Of a DNA stretch of 64,000 bases, positions 1-12,500 are shown piece by piece (position 1 is the first letter of the stretch; each line of letters begins with the position of its first letter). A program made the position numbers and the translations under genes. Location: assembly GCA_016858145.1 (NCBI GenBank), contig JAEHOE010000073.1, positions 1 through 64,000 on the forward strand. The letters run 5' to 3'. The DNA is from Edaphochlamys debaryana. Taxonomy: Eukaryota; Chlorophyta; Chlorophyceae; Chlamydomonadales. The notes below the pieces were generated by a model. The model was given only the letters and a program-made list of their open reading frames with translations, was not told the DNA's origin and did no database searches.

Positions 1-534
1 TGGGGAGACGGCGGGCTCGACTGGGAGGCCGCGGGGTTGGGGGCCGGGGTGATGGTGGAGGAGGCGATGGCGGCAGTGGCGGCGGGGAAGGCGGGAAGGG
101 GGAGGTGCAGGACGGCAGAAGGCCAATCACGTTGGCGCCACTGACGAAGGTACTGCCAGCCGCATCCGCTGAGCACACGCCGGGGACGTTGGAGCCCACA
201 TCAAGAGCCACCAGAGAGGACATGCCAGAGAGCCCTTCGCGGAAGGGCGCAGCAGAGGTCGTTGGACGCAACGGTGAGAAGATTGAGGCTCCGTAGGGCA
301 CTCCAAGCGTCCGGCAACGGTCCAGTAAGGTTGTTGCCCGATAGTTTCAGTTCGACCAGGTCGTCAAGAGACCGACCTCACAGGAAGTGGTCCTGTGAGG
401 ACATTGCCAGTAGGTCGAGGGATGTCAGCCCGGTCAACAAAGCCCACACTGAACAAGGCACCGTTGAGTCAGCGCCTCCAATATTGAGCGATACCAAGGG
501 ATGAGGGAAGAGTACGGCAATGGCCCTCCGTGAT
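1..534 (-). pseudogene. Degenerate copy of the LRR cap and second Pro-rich linker (module B)
   Basis: This stretch aligns with about 9,815-10,355 of the intact module: the Cys-containing LRR cap and the start of the short Pro-rich linker. Against the intact copy it has multiple small deletions and substitutions (for example near 230-245, 360-385, 410-470 and 490-530) that break the frame several times. It is either real decay or poor consensus at a contig edge. By offset from the intact copy, the module would end roughly 170 bp left of the window. Confidence 0.6.
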
Positions 535-3500
535 GTTCGTGTTGCTCAGGTCCAGGGACGTGAGGGCGGTCAGGGAGCTCAGGCCCCGCGGGGATGCTGC
601 CGTTCAGGGCGTTGTCCGACACGTCCAGACGCCAGGGCCGTGAGCGCGCTGATGCCGGACGGCAGCGGCCCGCCCAGCGTGTTGTTGCTCAGGTCCAGAG
701 GACGTGAGGGCGGTCAGGGAGCTCAGGCCCGCGGGGATGCTGCCGTTCAGGGCGTTGTCCGACACGTCCAGAGACGCCAGGCCGTGAGCGCGCTGATGCC
801 GGACGGCAGCGGCCCGCCCAGCGTGTTGTTGCTCAGGTCCAGGGACGTGAGGGCGGTCAGGGAGCTCAGGCCCGCGGGGATGCTGCCGTTCAGGGCGTTG
901 TCCGACACGTCCAGAGACGCCAGGGACGTAGCGTGCTGATGCCGGACGGCAGCGGCCCGCCCAGCGTGTTGTTGCTCAGGTCCAGGGACGTGAGGGCGGT
1001 CAGGGAGCTCAGGCCCGCGGGATGCTGCCGTTCAGGGCGTTGTCCGACACGTCCAGAGACGCCAGGGCCGTGAGCGCGCTGATGCCGGACGGCAGCGGCC
1101 CGCCCAGCGTGTTGTTGCTCAGGTCCAGGGACGTGAGGGCGGTCAGGGAGCTCAGGCCCGCGGGGATGCTGCCGTTCAGGGCGTTGTCCGACACGTCCAG
1201 AGACGCCAGGGACGTGAGCGCGCTGATGCCGGACGGCAGCGGCCCGCCCAGCGTGTTGTTGCTCAGGTCCAGGGACGTGAGGGCGGTCAGGGAGCTCAGG
1301 CCCGCGGGGATGCTGCCGTTCAGGGCGTTGTCCGACACGTCCAGAGACGCCAGGGCCGTGAGCGCGCTGATGCCGGACGGCAGCGGCCCGCCCAGCGTGT
1401 TGTTGCTCAGGTCCAGGGACGTGAGGGCGGTCAGGGAGCTCAGGCCCGCGGGGATGCTGCCGTTCAGGGCGTTGTCCGACACGTCCAGAGACGCCAGGGA
1501 CGTGAGCGCGCTGATGCCGGACGGCAGCGGCCCGCCCAGCGTGTTGTTGCTCAGGTCCAGGGACGTGAGGGCGGTCAGGGAGCTCAGGCCCGCGGGGATG
1601 CTGCCGTTCAGGGCGTTGTCCGACACGTCCAGAGACGCCAGGCCGTGAGCGCGCTGATGCCGGACGGCAGCGGCCCGCCCAGCGTGTTGTTGCTCAGGTC
1701 CAGGGACGTGAGGGCGGTCAGGGAGCTCAGGCCCGCGGGGATGCTGCCGTTCAGGGCGTTGTCCGACACGTCCAGAGACGCCAGGGACGTGAGCGCGCTG
1801 ATGCCGGACGGCAAGCGGCCCGCCCAGCGTGTTGTTGCTCAGGTCCAGGGACGTGAGGGCGGTCAGGGAGCTCAGGCCCGCGGGGATGCTGCCGTTGAGG
1901 GCGTTGTCCGACACGTCCAGAGACGCCAGGGCCGTGAGCGCGCTGATGCCGGACGGCAGCGGCCCGCCCAGCGTGTTGTTGCTCAGGTCCAGGGACGTGA
2001 GGGCGGTCAGGGAGCTCAGGCCCGCGGGGATGCTGCCGTTCAGGGCGTTGTCCGACACGTCCAGAGACGCCAGGGACGTGAGCGCGCTGATGCCGGACGC
2101 AGCGGCCCGCCCAGCGTGTTGTTGCTCAGGTCCAGGGACGTGAGGGCGGTCAGGGAGCTCAGGCCCGCGGGGATGCTGCCGTTCAGGGCGTTGTCCGACA
2201 CGTCCAGAGACGCCAGGGACGTGAGCGCGCTGATGCCGGACGGCAGCGGCCCGCCCAGCGTGTTGTTGCTCAGGTCCAGGGGACGTGAGGGCGGTCAGGG
2301 AGCTCAGGCCCGCGGGGATGCTGCCGTTCAGGGCGTTGTCCGACACGTCCAGAGACGCCAGGGACGTGAGCGCGCTGAGTGCCGGACGGCAGCGGCCCGC
2401 CCAGCGTGTTTGTTGCTCAGGTCCAGGGACGTGAGGGCGGTCAGGGAGCTCAGGCCCGCGGGGATGCTGCCGTTCAGGGCGTTGTCCGACACGTCCAGAG
2501 ACGCCAGGGCCATGAGCGCGCTGATGCCGGACGGCAGCGGCCCGCCCAGCGTGTTGTTGCTCAGGTCCAGGGACGTGAGGGCGGTCAGGGAGCTCAGGCC
2601 CGCGGGGATGGTGCCGTTCAGGGCGTTGTCCGACACGTCCAGAGACGCCAGGGCCGTGAGCGCGCTGATGCCGGACGGCAGCGGCCCGCCCAGCGTGTTG
2701 TTGCTCAGGTCCAGGGACGTGAGGGCGGTCAGGGAGCTCAGGCCCACGGGGGATGCTGCCGTTCAGGGCGTTGTCCGACACGTCCAGAGACGCCAGGGCC
2801 ATGAGCGCGCTGATGCCGGACGGCAGCGGCCCGCCCAGCGTGTTGTTGCTCAGGTCCAGGGACGTGAGGGCGGTCAGGGAGCTCAGGCCCGCGGGGATGC
2901 TGCCGTTCAGGGCGTTGTCCGACACGTCCAGAGACGCCAGGGACGTGAGCGCGCTGATGCGGACGGCAGCGGCCCGCCCAGCGTGTTGTTGCTCAGGTCC
3001 AGGACGTGAGGGCGGTCAGGGAGCTCAGGCCCGCGGGGATGCTGCCGTTCAGGGCGTTGTCCGACACGTCCAGAGACGCCAGGGACGTGAGCGCGCTGAT
3101 GCCGGACGGCAGCGGCCCGCCCAGCGTGTTGTTGCTCAGGTCCAGGGACGTGAGGGCGGTCAGGGAGCTCAGGCCCGCGGGGATGCTGCCGTTCAGGGCG
3201 TTGTCCGACACGTCCAGAGACGCCAGGGCCGTGAGCGCGCTGATGCCGGACGGCAGCGGCCCGCCCAGCGTGTTGTTGCTCAGGTCCAGGGACGTGAGGG
3301 CGGTCAGGGAGCTCAGGCCCGCGGGGATGCTGCCGTTCAGGGCGTTGTCCGACACGTCCAGAGACGCCAGGGCCGTGAGCGCGCTGATGCCGGACGGCAG
3401 CGGCCCGCCCAGCGTGTTGTTGCTCAGGTCCAGGGACGTGAGGGCGGTCAGGGAGCTCAGGCCCGCGGGGATGCTGCCGTTCAGGGCGTTGTCCGACACG

Positions 3501-6500
3501 TCCAGAGACGCCAGGGACGTGAGCGCGCTGATGCCGGACGGCAGCGGCCCGCCCAGCGTGTTGTTGCTCAGGTCCAGGGACGTGAGGGCGGTCAGGGAGC
3601 TCAGGCCCGCGGGGATGCTGCCGTTCAGGGCGTTGTCCGACACGTCCAGAGACGCCAGGGACGTGAGCGCGCTGATGCCGGACGGCAGCGGCCCGCCCAG
3701 CGTGTTGTTGCTCAGGTCCAGGGACGTGAGGGCGGTCAGGGAGCTCAGGCCCGCGGGGATGCTGCCGTTCAGGGCGTTGTCCGACACGTCCAGAGACGCC
3801 AGGGCCGTGAGCGCGCTGATGCCGGACGGCAGCGGCCCGCCCAGCGTGTTGTTGCTCAGGTCCAGGGACGTGAGGGCGGTCAGGGAGCTCAGGCCCGCTG
3901 GGATGGTGCCGTCAGGGCGTTGTTCCGACACGTCCAGAGACGCCAGGGACGTGAGCGCGCTGATGCCGGACGGCAGCGGCCCGCCCAGCGTGTTGTTGCT
4001 CAGGTCCAGGGACGTGAGGGCGGTCAGGGAGCTCAGGCCCACGGGGATGCTGCCGTGACGGCGTTGTCCGACACGTCCAGAGACGCCATGGCCATGAGCG
4101 CGCTGATGCCGGACGGCAGCGGCCCGCCCAGCGTGTTGTTGCTCAGGTCCAGGGACGTGAGGGCGGTCAGGGAGCTCAGGCCCGCGGGGATGCTGCCGTT
4201 CAGGGCGTTGTCCGACACGTCCAGAGACGCCAGGGACGTGAGCGCGCTGATGCCGGACGGCAGCGGCCCGCCCAGCGTGTTGTTGCTCAGGTCCAGGGAC
4301 GTGAGGGCGGTCAGGGAGCTCAGGCCCGCGGGGATGCTGCCGTTCAGGGCGTTGTCCGACACGTCCAGAGACGCCAGGGCCGTGAGCGCGCTGATGCCGG
4401 ACGGCAGCGGCCCGCCCAGCGTGTTGTTGCTCAGGTCCAGGGACGTGAGGGCGGTCAGGGAGCTCAGGCCCGCGGGGATGCTGCCGTTCAGGGCGTTGTC
4501 CGACACGTCCAGAGACGCCAGGGACGGTGAGCGCGCTGATGCCGGACGGCAGCGGCCCGCCCAGCGTGTTGTTGCTCAGGGTCCAGGGACGTGAGGGCGG
4601 TCAGGAGCTCAGGCCCGCGGGGATGCTGCCGTTCAGGGCGTTGTCCGACACGTCCAGAGACGCCAGGGCCATGAGCGCGCTGATGCCGGACGGCAGCGGC
4701 CCGCCCAGCGTGTTGTTGCTCCAGGGTCCAGGGACGTGAGGGCGGTCAGGGAGCTCAGGCCCGCGGGGATGCTGCCGTTCAGGGCGTTGTCCGACACGTC
4801 CAGAGACGCCAGGGCCGTGAGCGTGCTGATGCCGGACGGCAGCGGCCCGCCCAGCGTGTTGTTGCTCAGGTCCAGGGACGTGAGTGCGGTCAGAGGAGCT
4901 CAGGCCCGCGGGGATGCTGCCGTTGAGGGCGTTGTCCGACACGTCCAGAGACGCCAGGGACGTGAGCGCGCTGATGCCGGACGGCAGCGGCCCGCCCAGC
5001 GTGTTGTTGCTCAGGTCCAGGACGTGAGGGCGGTCAGGGAGCTCAGGCCCGCGGGGATGCTGCCGTTCAGGGCGTTGTCCGACACGTCCAGAGACGCCAG
5101 GGACGTGAGCGCGCTGATGTCGGACGGCAGCGGCCCGCCCAGCGTGTTATTGCTCAGGTCCAGGGACGTGAGGGCGGTCAGGGAGCTCAGGCCCGCGGGG
5201 ATGCTGCCGTTCAGGGCGTTGTCCGACACGTCCAGAGACGCCAGGGCCGTGAGCGCGCTGATGCCGGACGGCAGCGGCCCGCCCAGCGTGTTGTTGCTCA
5301 GGTCCAGGGACGTGAGGGCGGTCAGGGAGCTCAGGCCCGCGGGGATGCTGCCGTTCAGGCGTTGTCCGACACGTCCAGAGACGCCAGGGCCGTGAGCGCG
5401 CTGATGCCGGACGGCAGCGGCCCGCCCAGCGTGTTGTTGCTCAGGTCCAGGGACGTGAGGGCGGTCAGGGAGCTCAGGCCCGCGGGGATGCTGCCGTTCA
5501 GGGCGTTGTCCGACACGTCCAGAGACGCCAGGGACGTGAGCGTGCTGATGCCGGACGGCAGCGGCCCGCCCAGCGTGTTGTTGCTCAGGTCCAGGGACGT
5601 GAGGGCGGTCAGGGAGCTCAGGCCCGCGGGGATGCTGCCGTTGAGGGCGTTGTCCGACACGTCCAGAGACGCCAGGGACGTGAGCGCGCTGATGCCGGAC
5701 GGCAGCGGCCCGCCCAGCGTGTTGTTGCTCAGGTCCAGGGACGTGAGGGCGGTCAGGGAGCTCAGGCCCGCGGGGATGCTGCCGTTCAGGGCGTTGTCCG
5801 ACACGTCCAGAGACGCCAGGGACGTGAGCGCGCTGATGTCGGACGGCAGCGGCCCGCCCAGCGTGTTATTGCTCAGGTCCAGGGACGTGAGGGCGGTCAG
5901 GGAGCTCAGGCCCGCGGGGATGCTGCCGTTCAGGGCGTTGTCCGACACGTCCAGAGACGCCAGGGCCGTGAGCGCGCTGATGCCGGACGGCAGCGGCCCG
6001 CCCAGCGTGTTGTTGCTCAGGTCCAGGGACGTGAGGGCGGTCAGGGAGCTCAGGCCCGCGGGGATGCTGCCGTTCAGGGCGTTGTCCGACACGTCCAGAG
6101 ACGCCAGGGACGTGAGCGTGCTGATGCCGGACGGCAGCGGCCCGCCCAGCGTGTTGTTGCTCAGGTCCAGGGACGTGAGGGCGGTCAGGGAGCTCAGGCC
6201 CGCGGGGATGCTGCCGTTCAGGGCGTTGTCCGACACGTCCAGAGACGCCAGGGACGTGAGCGCGCTGATGCCGGACGGCAGCGGCCCGCCCAGCGTGTTG
6301 TTGCTCAGGTCCAGGGACGTGAGGGCGGTCAGGGAGCTCAGGCCCGCGGGGATGCTGCCGTTCAGGGCGTTGTCCGACACGTCCAGAGACGCCAGGGACG
6401 TGAGCGCGCTGATGCCGGACGGCAGCGGCCCGCCCAGCGTGTTGTTGCTCAGGTCCAGGGACGTGAGGGCGGTCAGGGAGCTCAGGCCCGCGGGGATGCT

Positions 6501-9500
6501 GCCGTTCAGGGCGTTGTCCGACACGTCCAGAGACGCCAGGGACGTAAGCGTGCTGATGCCGGACGGCAGCGGCCCGCCCAGCGTGTTGTTGCTCAGGTCC
6601 AGGGACGTGAGGGCGGTCAGGGAGCTCAGGCCCGCGGGGATGCTGCCGTTCAGGGCGTTGTCCGACACGTCCAGAGACGCCAGGGACGTGAGCGCGCTGA
6701 TGCCGGACGGCAGCGGCCCGCCCAGCGTGTTGTTGCTCAGGTCCAGGGACGTGAGGGCGGTCAGGGAGCTCAGGCCCGCGGGGATGCTGCCGTTCAGGGC
6801 GTTGTCCGACACGTCCAGAGACGCCAGGGCCGTGAGCGCGCTGATGCCGAACGGCAGCGGCCCGCCCAGCGTGTTGTTGCTCAGGTCCAGGGACGTGAGG
6901 GCGGTCAGGGAGCTCAGGCCCGCGGGGATGCTGCCGTTCAGGGCGTTGTCCGACACGTCCAGAGACGCCAGGGACGTGAGCGCGCTGATGCCGGACGGCA
7001 GCGGCCCGCCCAGCGTGTTGTTGCTCAGGTCCAGGGACGTGAGGGCGGTCAGGGAGCTCAGGCCCGCGGGGATGCTGCCGTTGAGGGCGTTTGTCCGACA
7101 CGTCCAGAGACGCCAGGGCCGTAAGCGCGCTGATGCCGGACGGCAGCGGCCCGCCCAGCGGTGTTGTTGCTCAGGTCCAGGGACGTGAGGGCGGTCAGGG
7201 AGCTCAGGCCCGCGGGGATGCTGCCGTTCAGGGCGTTGTCCGACACGTCCAGAGACGCCAGGGCCGTAAGCGCGCTGATGCCGGACGGCAGCGGCCCGCC
7301 CAGCGTGTTGTTGCTCAGGTCCAGGGACGTGAGGGCGGTCAGGGAGCTCAGGCCCGCGGGGGATGCTGCCGTTCAGGGCGTTGTCCGACACGTCCAGAGA
7401 CGCCAGGGACGTGAGCGCGCTGATGCCGGACGGCAGCGGCCCGCCCAGCGTTGTTGTTGCTCAGGTCCAGGGACGTGAGGGCGGTCAGGGAGCTCAGGCC
7501 CGCGGGGATGCTGCCGTTCAGGGCGTTGTCCGACACGTCCAGAGACGCCAGGGACGTGAGCGTGCTGATGCCGGACGGCAGCGGCCCGCCCAGCGTGTTG
7601 TTGCTCAGGTCCAGGGACGTGAGGGCGGTCAGGGAGCTCAGGCCCGCGGGGATGCTGCCGTTCAGGGCGTTGTCCGACACGTCCAGAGACGCCAGGGACG
7701 TGAGCGCGCTGATGCCGGACGGCAGCGGCCCGCCCAGCGTGTTGTTGCTCAGGTCCAGGGACGTGAGGGCGGTCAGGGAGCTCAGGCCCGCGGGGATGCT
7801 GCCGTTCAGGGCGTTGTCCGACACGTCCAGAGACGCCAGGGACGTGAGCGCGCTGATGCCGGACGGCAGCGGCCCGCCCAGCGTGTTGTTGCTCAGGTCC
7901 AGGGACGTGAGGGCGGTCAGGGAGCTCAGGCCCGCGGGGATGCTGCCGTTCAGGGCGTTGTCCGACACGTCCAGAGACGCCAGGGACGTAAGCGTGCTGA
8001 TGCCGGACGGCAGCGGCCCCGCCCAGCGTGTTGTTGCTCAGGTCCAGGGACGTGAGGGCGGTCAGGGAGCTCAGGCCCGCGGGGATGCTGCCGTTCAGGG
8101 CGTTGTCCGACACGTCCAGAGACGCCAGGGCCGTGAGCGCGCTGATGCCGGACGGCAGCGGCCCGCCCAGCGTGTTGTTGCTCAGGTCCAGGGACGTGAG
8201 GGCGGTCAGGGAGCTCAGGCCCGCGGGGATGCTGCCGTTCAGGGCGTTGTCCGACACGTCCAGAGACGCCAGGGACGTGAGCGCGCTGATGCCGGACGGC
8301 AGCGGCCCGCCCAGCGTGTTGTTGCTCAGGTCCAGGGACGTGAGGGCGGTCAGGGAGCTCAGGCCCGCGGGGATGCTGCCGTTCAGGGCGTTGTCCGACA
8401 CGTCCAGAGACGCCAGGGCCGTGAGCGCGCTGATGCCGAACGGCAGCGGCCCGCCCAGCGTGTTGTTGCTCAGGTCCAGGGACGTGAGGGCGGTCAGGGA
8501 GCTCAGGCCCGCGGGGATGCTGCCGTTCAGGGCGTTGTCCGACACGTCCAGAGACGCCAGGGACGTGAGCGCGCTGATGCCGGACGGCAGCGGCCCGCCC
8601 AGCGTGTTGTTGCTCAGGTCCAGGGACGTGAGGGCGGTCAGGGAGCTCAGGCCCGCGGGGATGCTGCCGTTCAGGGCGTTGTCCGACACGTCCAGAGACG
8701 CCAGGGACGTGAGCGCGCTGATGCCGGACGGCAGCGGCCCGCCCAGCGTGTTGTTGCTCAGGTCCAGGGACGTGAGGGCGGTCAGGGAGCTCAGGCCCGC
8801 GGGGATGCTGCCGTTGAGGGCGTTGTCCGACACGTCCAGAGACGCCAGGGCCGTAAGCGCGCTGATGCCGGACGGCAGCGGCCCGCCCAGCGTGTTGTTG
8901 CTCAGGTCCAGGGACGTGAGGGCGGTCAGGGAGCTCAGGCCCGCGGGGATGCTGCCGTTCAGGGCGTTGTCCGACACGTCCAGAGACGCCAGGGCCGTAA
9001 GCGCGCTGATGCCGGACGGCAGCGGCCCGCCCAGCGTGTTGTTGCTCAGGTCCAGGGACGTGAGGGCGGTCAGGGAGGTGAAGGAGGAGGGAACGGTGCC
9101 GTTGAACGCGTTGGACGAGAGGTCCAAGAGGGCAAGGCTGGTCAAGTTGCCCAACTCGGAAGGCAGGGAGCCACCCAGCGTGTTGTTGCTCAGGTCCAGA
9201 CTGCTTAGCGCAGAAAGCATCGAGTACGTTGATGGTACCGTCCCTGTGATGAGCGTGCTCGAGATGTTGAGCAGCTGGAGGTTCACCAGGGCGCTCCACG
9301 TGTCAGGCAGAGCCCCGGAAAGGTCCGTCGAGCTGACGTTCAGGTAGGTGAGCGCGGTCAGTTGGGAGAAGGCCGAGGGCAGTGTCCCGTTGAAGAGGTT
9401 GACGGACAGGTCGAGAAGGGCCAGGTTGGCCAGAGAGCTCCACTCGGTGGGGATGGTGCCATTGAGCTGCGGGGGGGGAGAGGGTCGAACGCATTAGTCA

Positions 9501-12500
9501 TGAGCAACACACCATAAAAGCAGGTTATGGTACGGGGCAAACACCTGATGCCCACCGCCTAATTGCGCCAGTTCCTGGGCAAACAGCTACATGCCGTATG
9601 TGGGATAGATCTTAATGGTTCGGGCGCGTTTAACCCACTGAGTTAACCGAAAGGTCTAGGACGAGGAGGTTGGTGAGTGCCGAAAGCCCAGCCGGCAGCG
9701 ACCCGGCGACAGACGTGTTGCTCAGGTCCAGAACAGAAAGGGACGTCAGCGCAGTCAGGTTGGCCGGAAGACTGCCATTCAGCGGAATGGATGACATGTT
9801 CAACCCAGTGAGGACTGTTGGAGGCCAGGGGGACGGTGGCGCAGGCGAAGGCGGCAGGGGACTGGGAGGATACGGTGACGGCGGCAGTGGCGGCGGGGAA
9901 GGCGGGAAGGGGGAGGTGCAGGACGGCAGAAGGCCAATCACGTTGGCGCCACTGGCGAAGGTACTGCCAGCCGCATCCGCTGAGCACACGCCGGGGACGT
10001 TGGAGCCCACATCAAGAGCCACCAGAGAGGACATGCCAGAGAGCCAGCTTCGCGGAAGGGCGCAGCAGAGGTCGTTGGACGCAATGGTCAGAAGAGTGAG
10101 GCTTCGTAGGGCACTCCAAGCGTCCGGCAACGGTCCAGTAAGGTTGTTGCCCGATAGTTTCAGTTCGACCAGGTTAGTCAAGAGACCGACCTCAACAGGA
10201 AGTGGTCCTGTGAGGACATTGCCAGATAAGTCGAGGGATGTTAGACCGGTCAACAAAGCCCATGACACTGAACCAAGTGCACCGGTGAGGTCAGCGCCTC
10301 CAATATTGAGCGATACCAGGGATGAGGGAAGGAGTATGGGCAATGGCCCTGTGATGTTCGTGTTGCTCAGGTCCAGGGACGTGAGGGCGGTCAGGGAGCT
10401 CAGGCCCGCGGGGATGCTGCCGTTCAGGGCGTTGTCCGACACGTCCAGAGACGCCAGGGACGTGAGCGCGCTGATGCCGGACGGCAGCGGCCCGCCCAGC
10501 GTGTTGTTGCTCAGGTCCAGGGACGTGAGGGCGGTCAGGGAGCTCAGGCCCACGGGGATGGTGCCGTTCAGGGCGTTGTCCGACACGTCCAGAGACGCCA
10601 GGGACGTGAGCGCGCTGATGCCGGACGGCAGCGGCCCGCCCAGCGTGTTGTTGCTCAGGTCCAGGGACGTGAGGGCGGTCAGGGAGCTCAGGCCCGCGGG
10701 GATGCTGCCGTTCAGGGCGTTGTCCGACACGTCCAGAGACGCCAGGGACGTGAGCGCGCTGATGCCGGACGGCAGCGGCCCGCCCAGCGTGTTGTTGCTC
10801 AGGTCCAGGGACGTGAGGGCGGTCAGGGAGCTCAGGCCCGCGGGGATGCTGCCGTTCAGGGCGTTGTCCGACACGTACAGAGACGCCAGGGACGTGAGCG
10901 CGCTGATGCCGGACGGCAGCGGCCCGCCCAGCGTGTTGTTGCTCAGGTCCAGGGACGTGAGGGCGGTCAGGGAGCTCAGGCCCGCGGGGATGCTGCCGTT
11001 CAGGGCGTTGTCCGACACGTCCAGAGACGCCAGGGACGTGAGCGCGCTGATGCCGGACGGCAGCGGCCCGCCCAGCGTGTTGTTGCTCAGGTCCAGGGAC
11101 GTGAGGGCGGTCAGGGAGCTCAGGCCCACGGGGATGCTGCCGTTCAGGGCGTTGTCCGACACGTCCAGAGACGCCAGGGCCGTGAGCGCGCTGATGTCGG
11201 ACGGCAGCGGCCCGCCCAGCGTGTTATTGCTCAGGTCCAGGGACGTGAGGGCGGTCAGGGAGCTCAGGCCCGCGGGGATGCTGCCGTTCAGGGCGTTGTC
11301 CGACACGTCCAGAGACGCCAGGGCCATGAGCGCGCTGATGCCGGACGGCAGCGGCCCGCCCAGCGTGTTGTTGCTCAGGTCCAGGGACGTGAGGGCGGTC
11401 AGGGAGCTCAGGCCCGCGGGGATGCTGCCGTTCAGGGCGTTGTCCGACACGTCCAGAGACGCCAGGGCCGTGAGCGCGCTGATGTCGGACGGCAGCGGCC
11501 CGCCCAGCGTGTTATTGCTCAGGTCCAGGGACGTGAGGGCGGTCAGGGAGCTCAGGCCCGCGGGGATGCTGCCGTTCAGGGCGTTGTCCGACACGTCCAG
11601 AGACGCCAGGGCCGTGAGCGCGCTGATGCCGGACGGCAGCGGCCCGCCCAGCGTGTTGTTGCTCAGGTCCAGGGACGTGAGGGCGGTCAGGGAGCTCAGG
11701 CCCACGGGGATGGTGCCGTTCAGGGCGTTGTCCGACACGTCCAGAGACGCCAGGGACGTGAGCGCGCTGATGCCGGACGGCAGCGGCCCGCCCAGCGTGT
11801 TGTTGCTCAGGTCCAGGGACGTGAGGGCGGTCAGGGAGCTCAGGCCCGCGGGGATGCTGCCGTTCAGGGCGTTGTCCGACACGTCCAGAGACGCCAGGGC
11901 CGTGAGCGCGCTGATGCCGGACGGCAGCGGCCCGCCCAGCGTGTTGTTGCTCAGGTCCAGGGACGTGAGGGCGGTCAGGGAGCTCAGGCCCGCGGGGATG
12001 CTGCCGTTCAGGGCGTTGTCCGACACGTACAGAGACGCCAGGGACGTGAGCGCGCTGATGCCGGACGGCAGCGGCCCGCCCAGCGTGTTGTTGCTCAGGT
12101 CCAGGGACGTGAGGGCGGTCAGGGAGCTCAGGCCCGCGGGGATGCTGCCGTTCAGGGCGTTGTCCGACACGTCCAGAGACGCCAGGGACGTGAGCGCGCT
12201 GATGCCGGACGGCAGCGGCCCGCCCAGCGTGTTGTTGCTCAGGTCCAGGGACGTGAGGGCGGTCAGGGAGCTCAGGCCCACGGGGATGGTGCCGTTCAGG
12301 GCGTTGTCCGACACGTCCAGAGACGCCAGGGCCGTGAGCGCGCTGATGTCGGACGGCAGCGGCCCGCCCAGCGTGTTATTGCTCAGGTCCAGGGACGTGA
12401 GGGCGGTCAGGGAGCTCAGGCCCGCGGGGATGGTGCCGTTCAGGGCGTTGTCCGACACGTCCAGAGACGCCAGGGCCATGAGCGCGCTGATGCCGGACGG

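Noticed and set aside
1..9080. CRISPR array or satellite DNA
   Set aside because: The unit has no repeat/spacer alternation and is protein-coding over thousands of bases in the intact copy. It is an LRR array.
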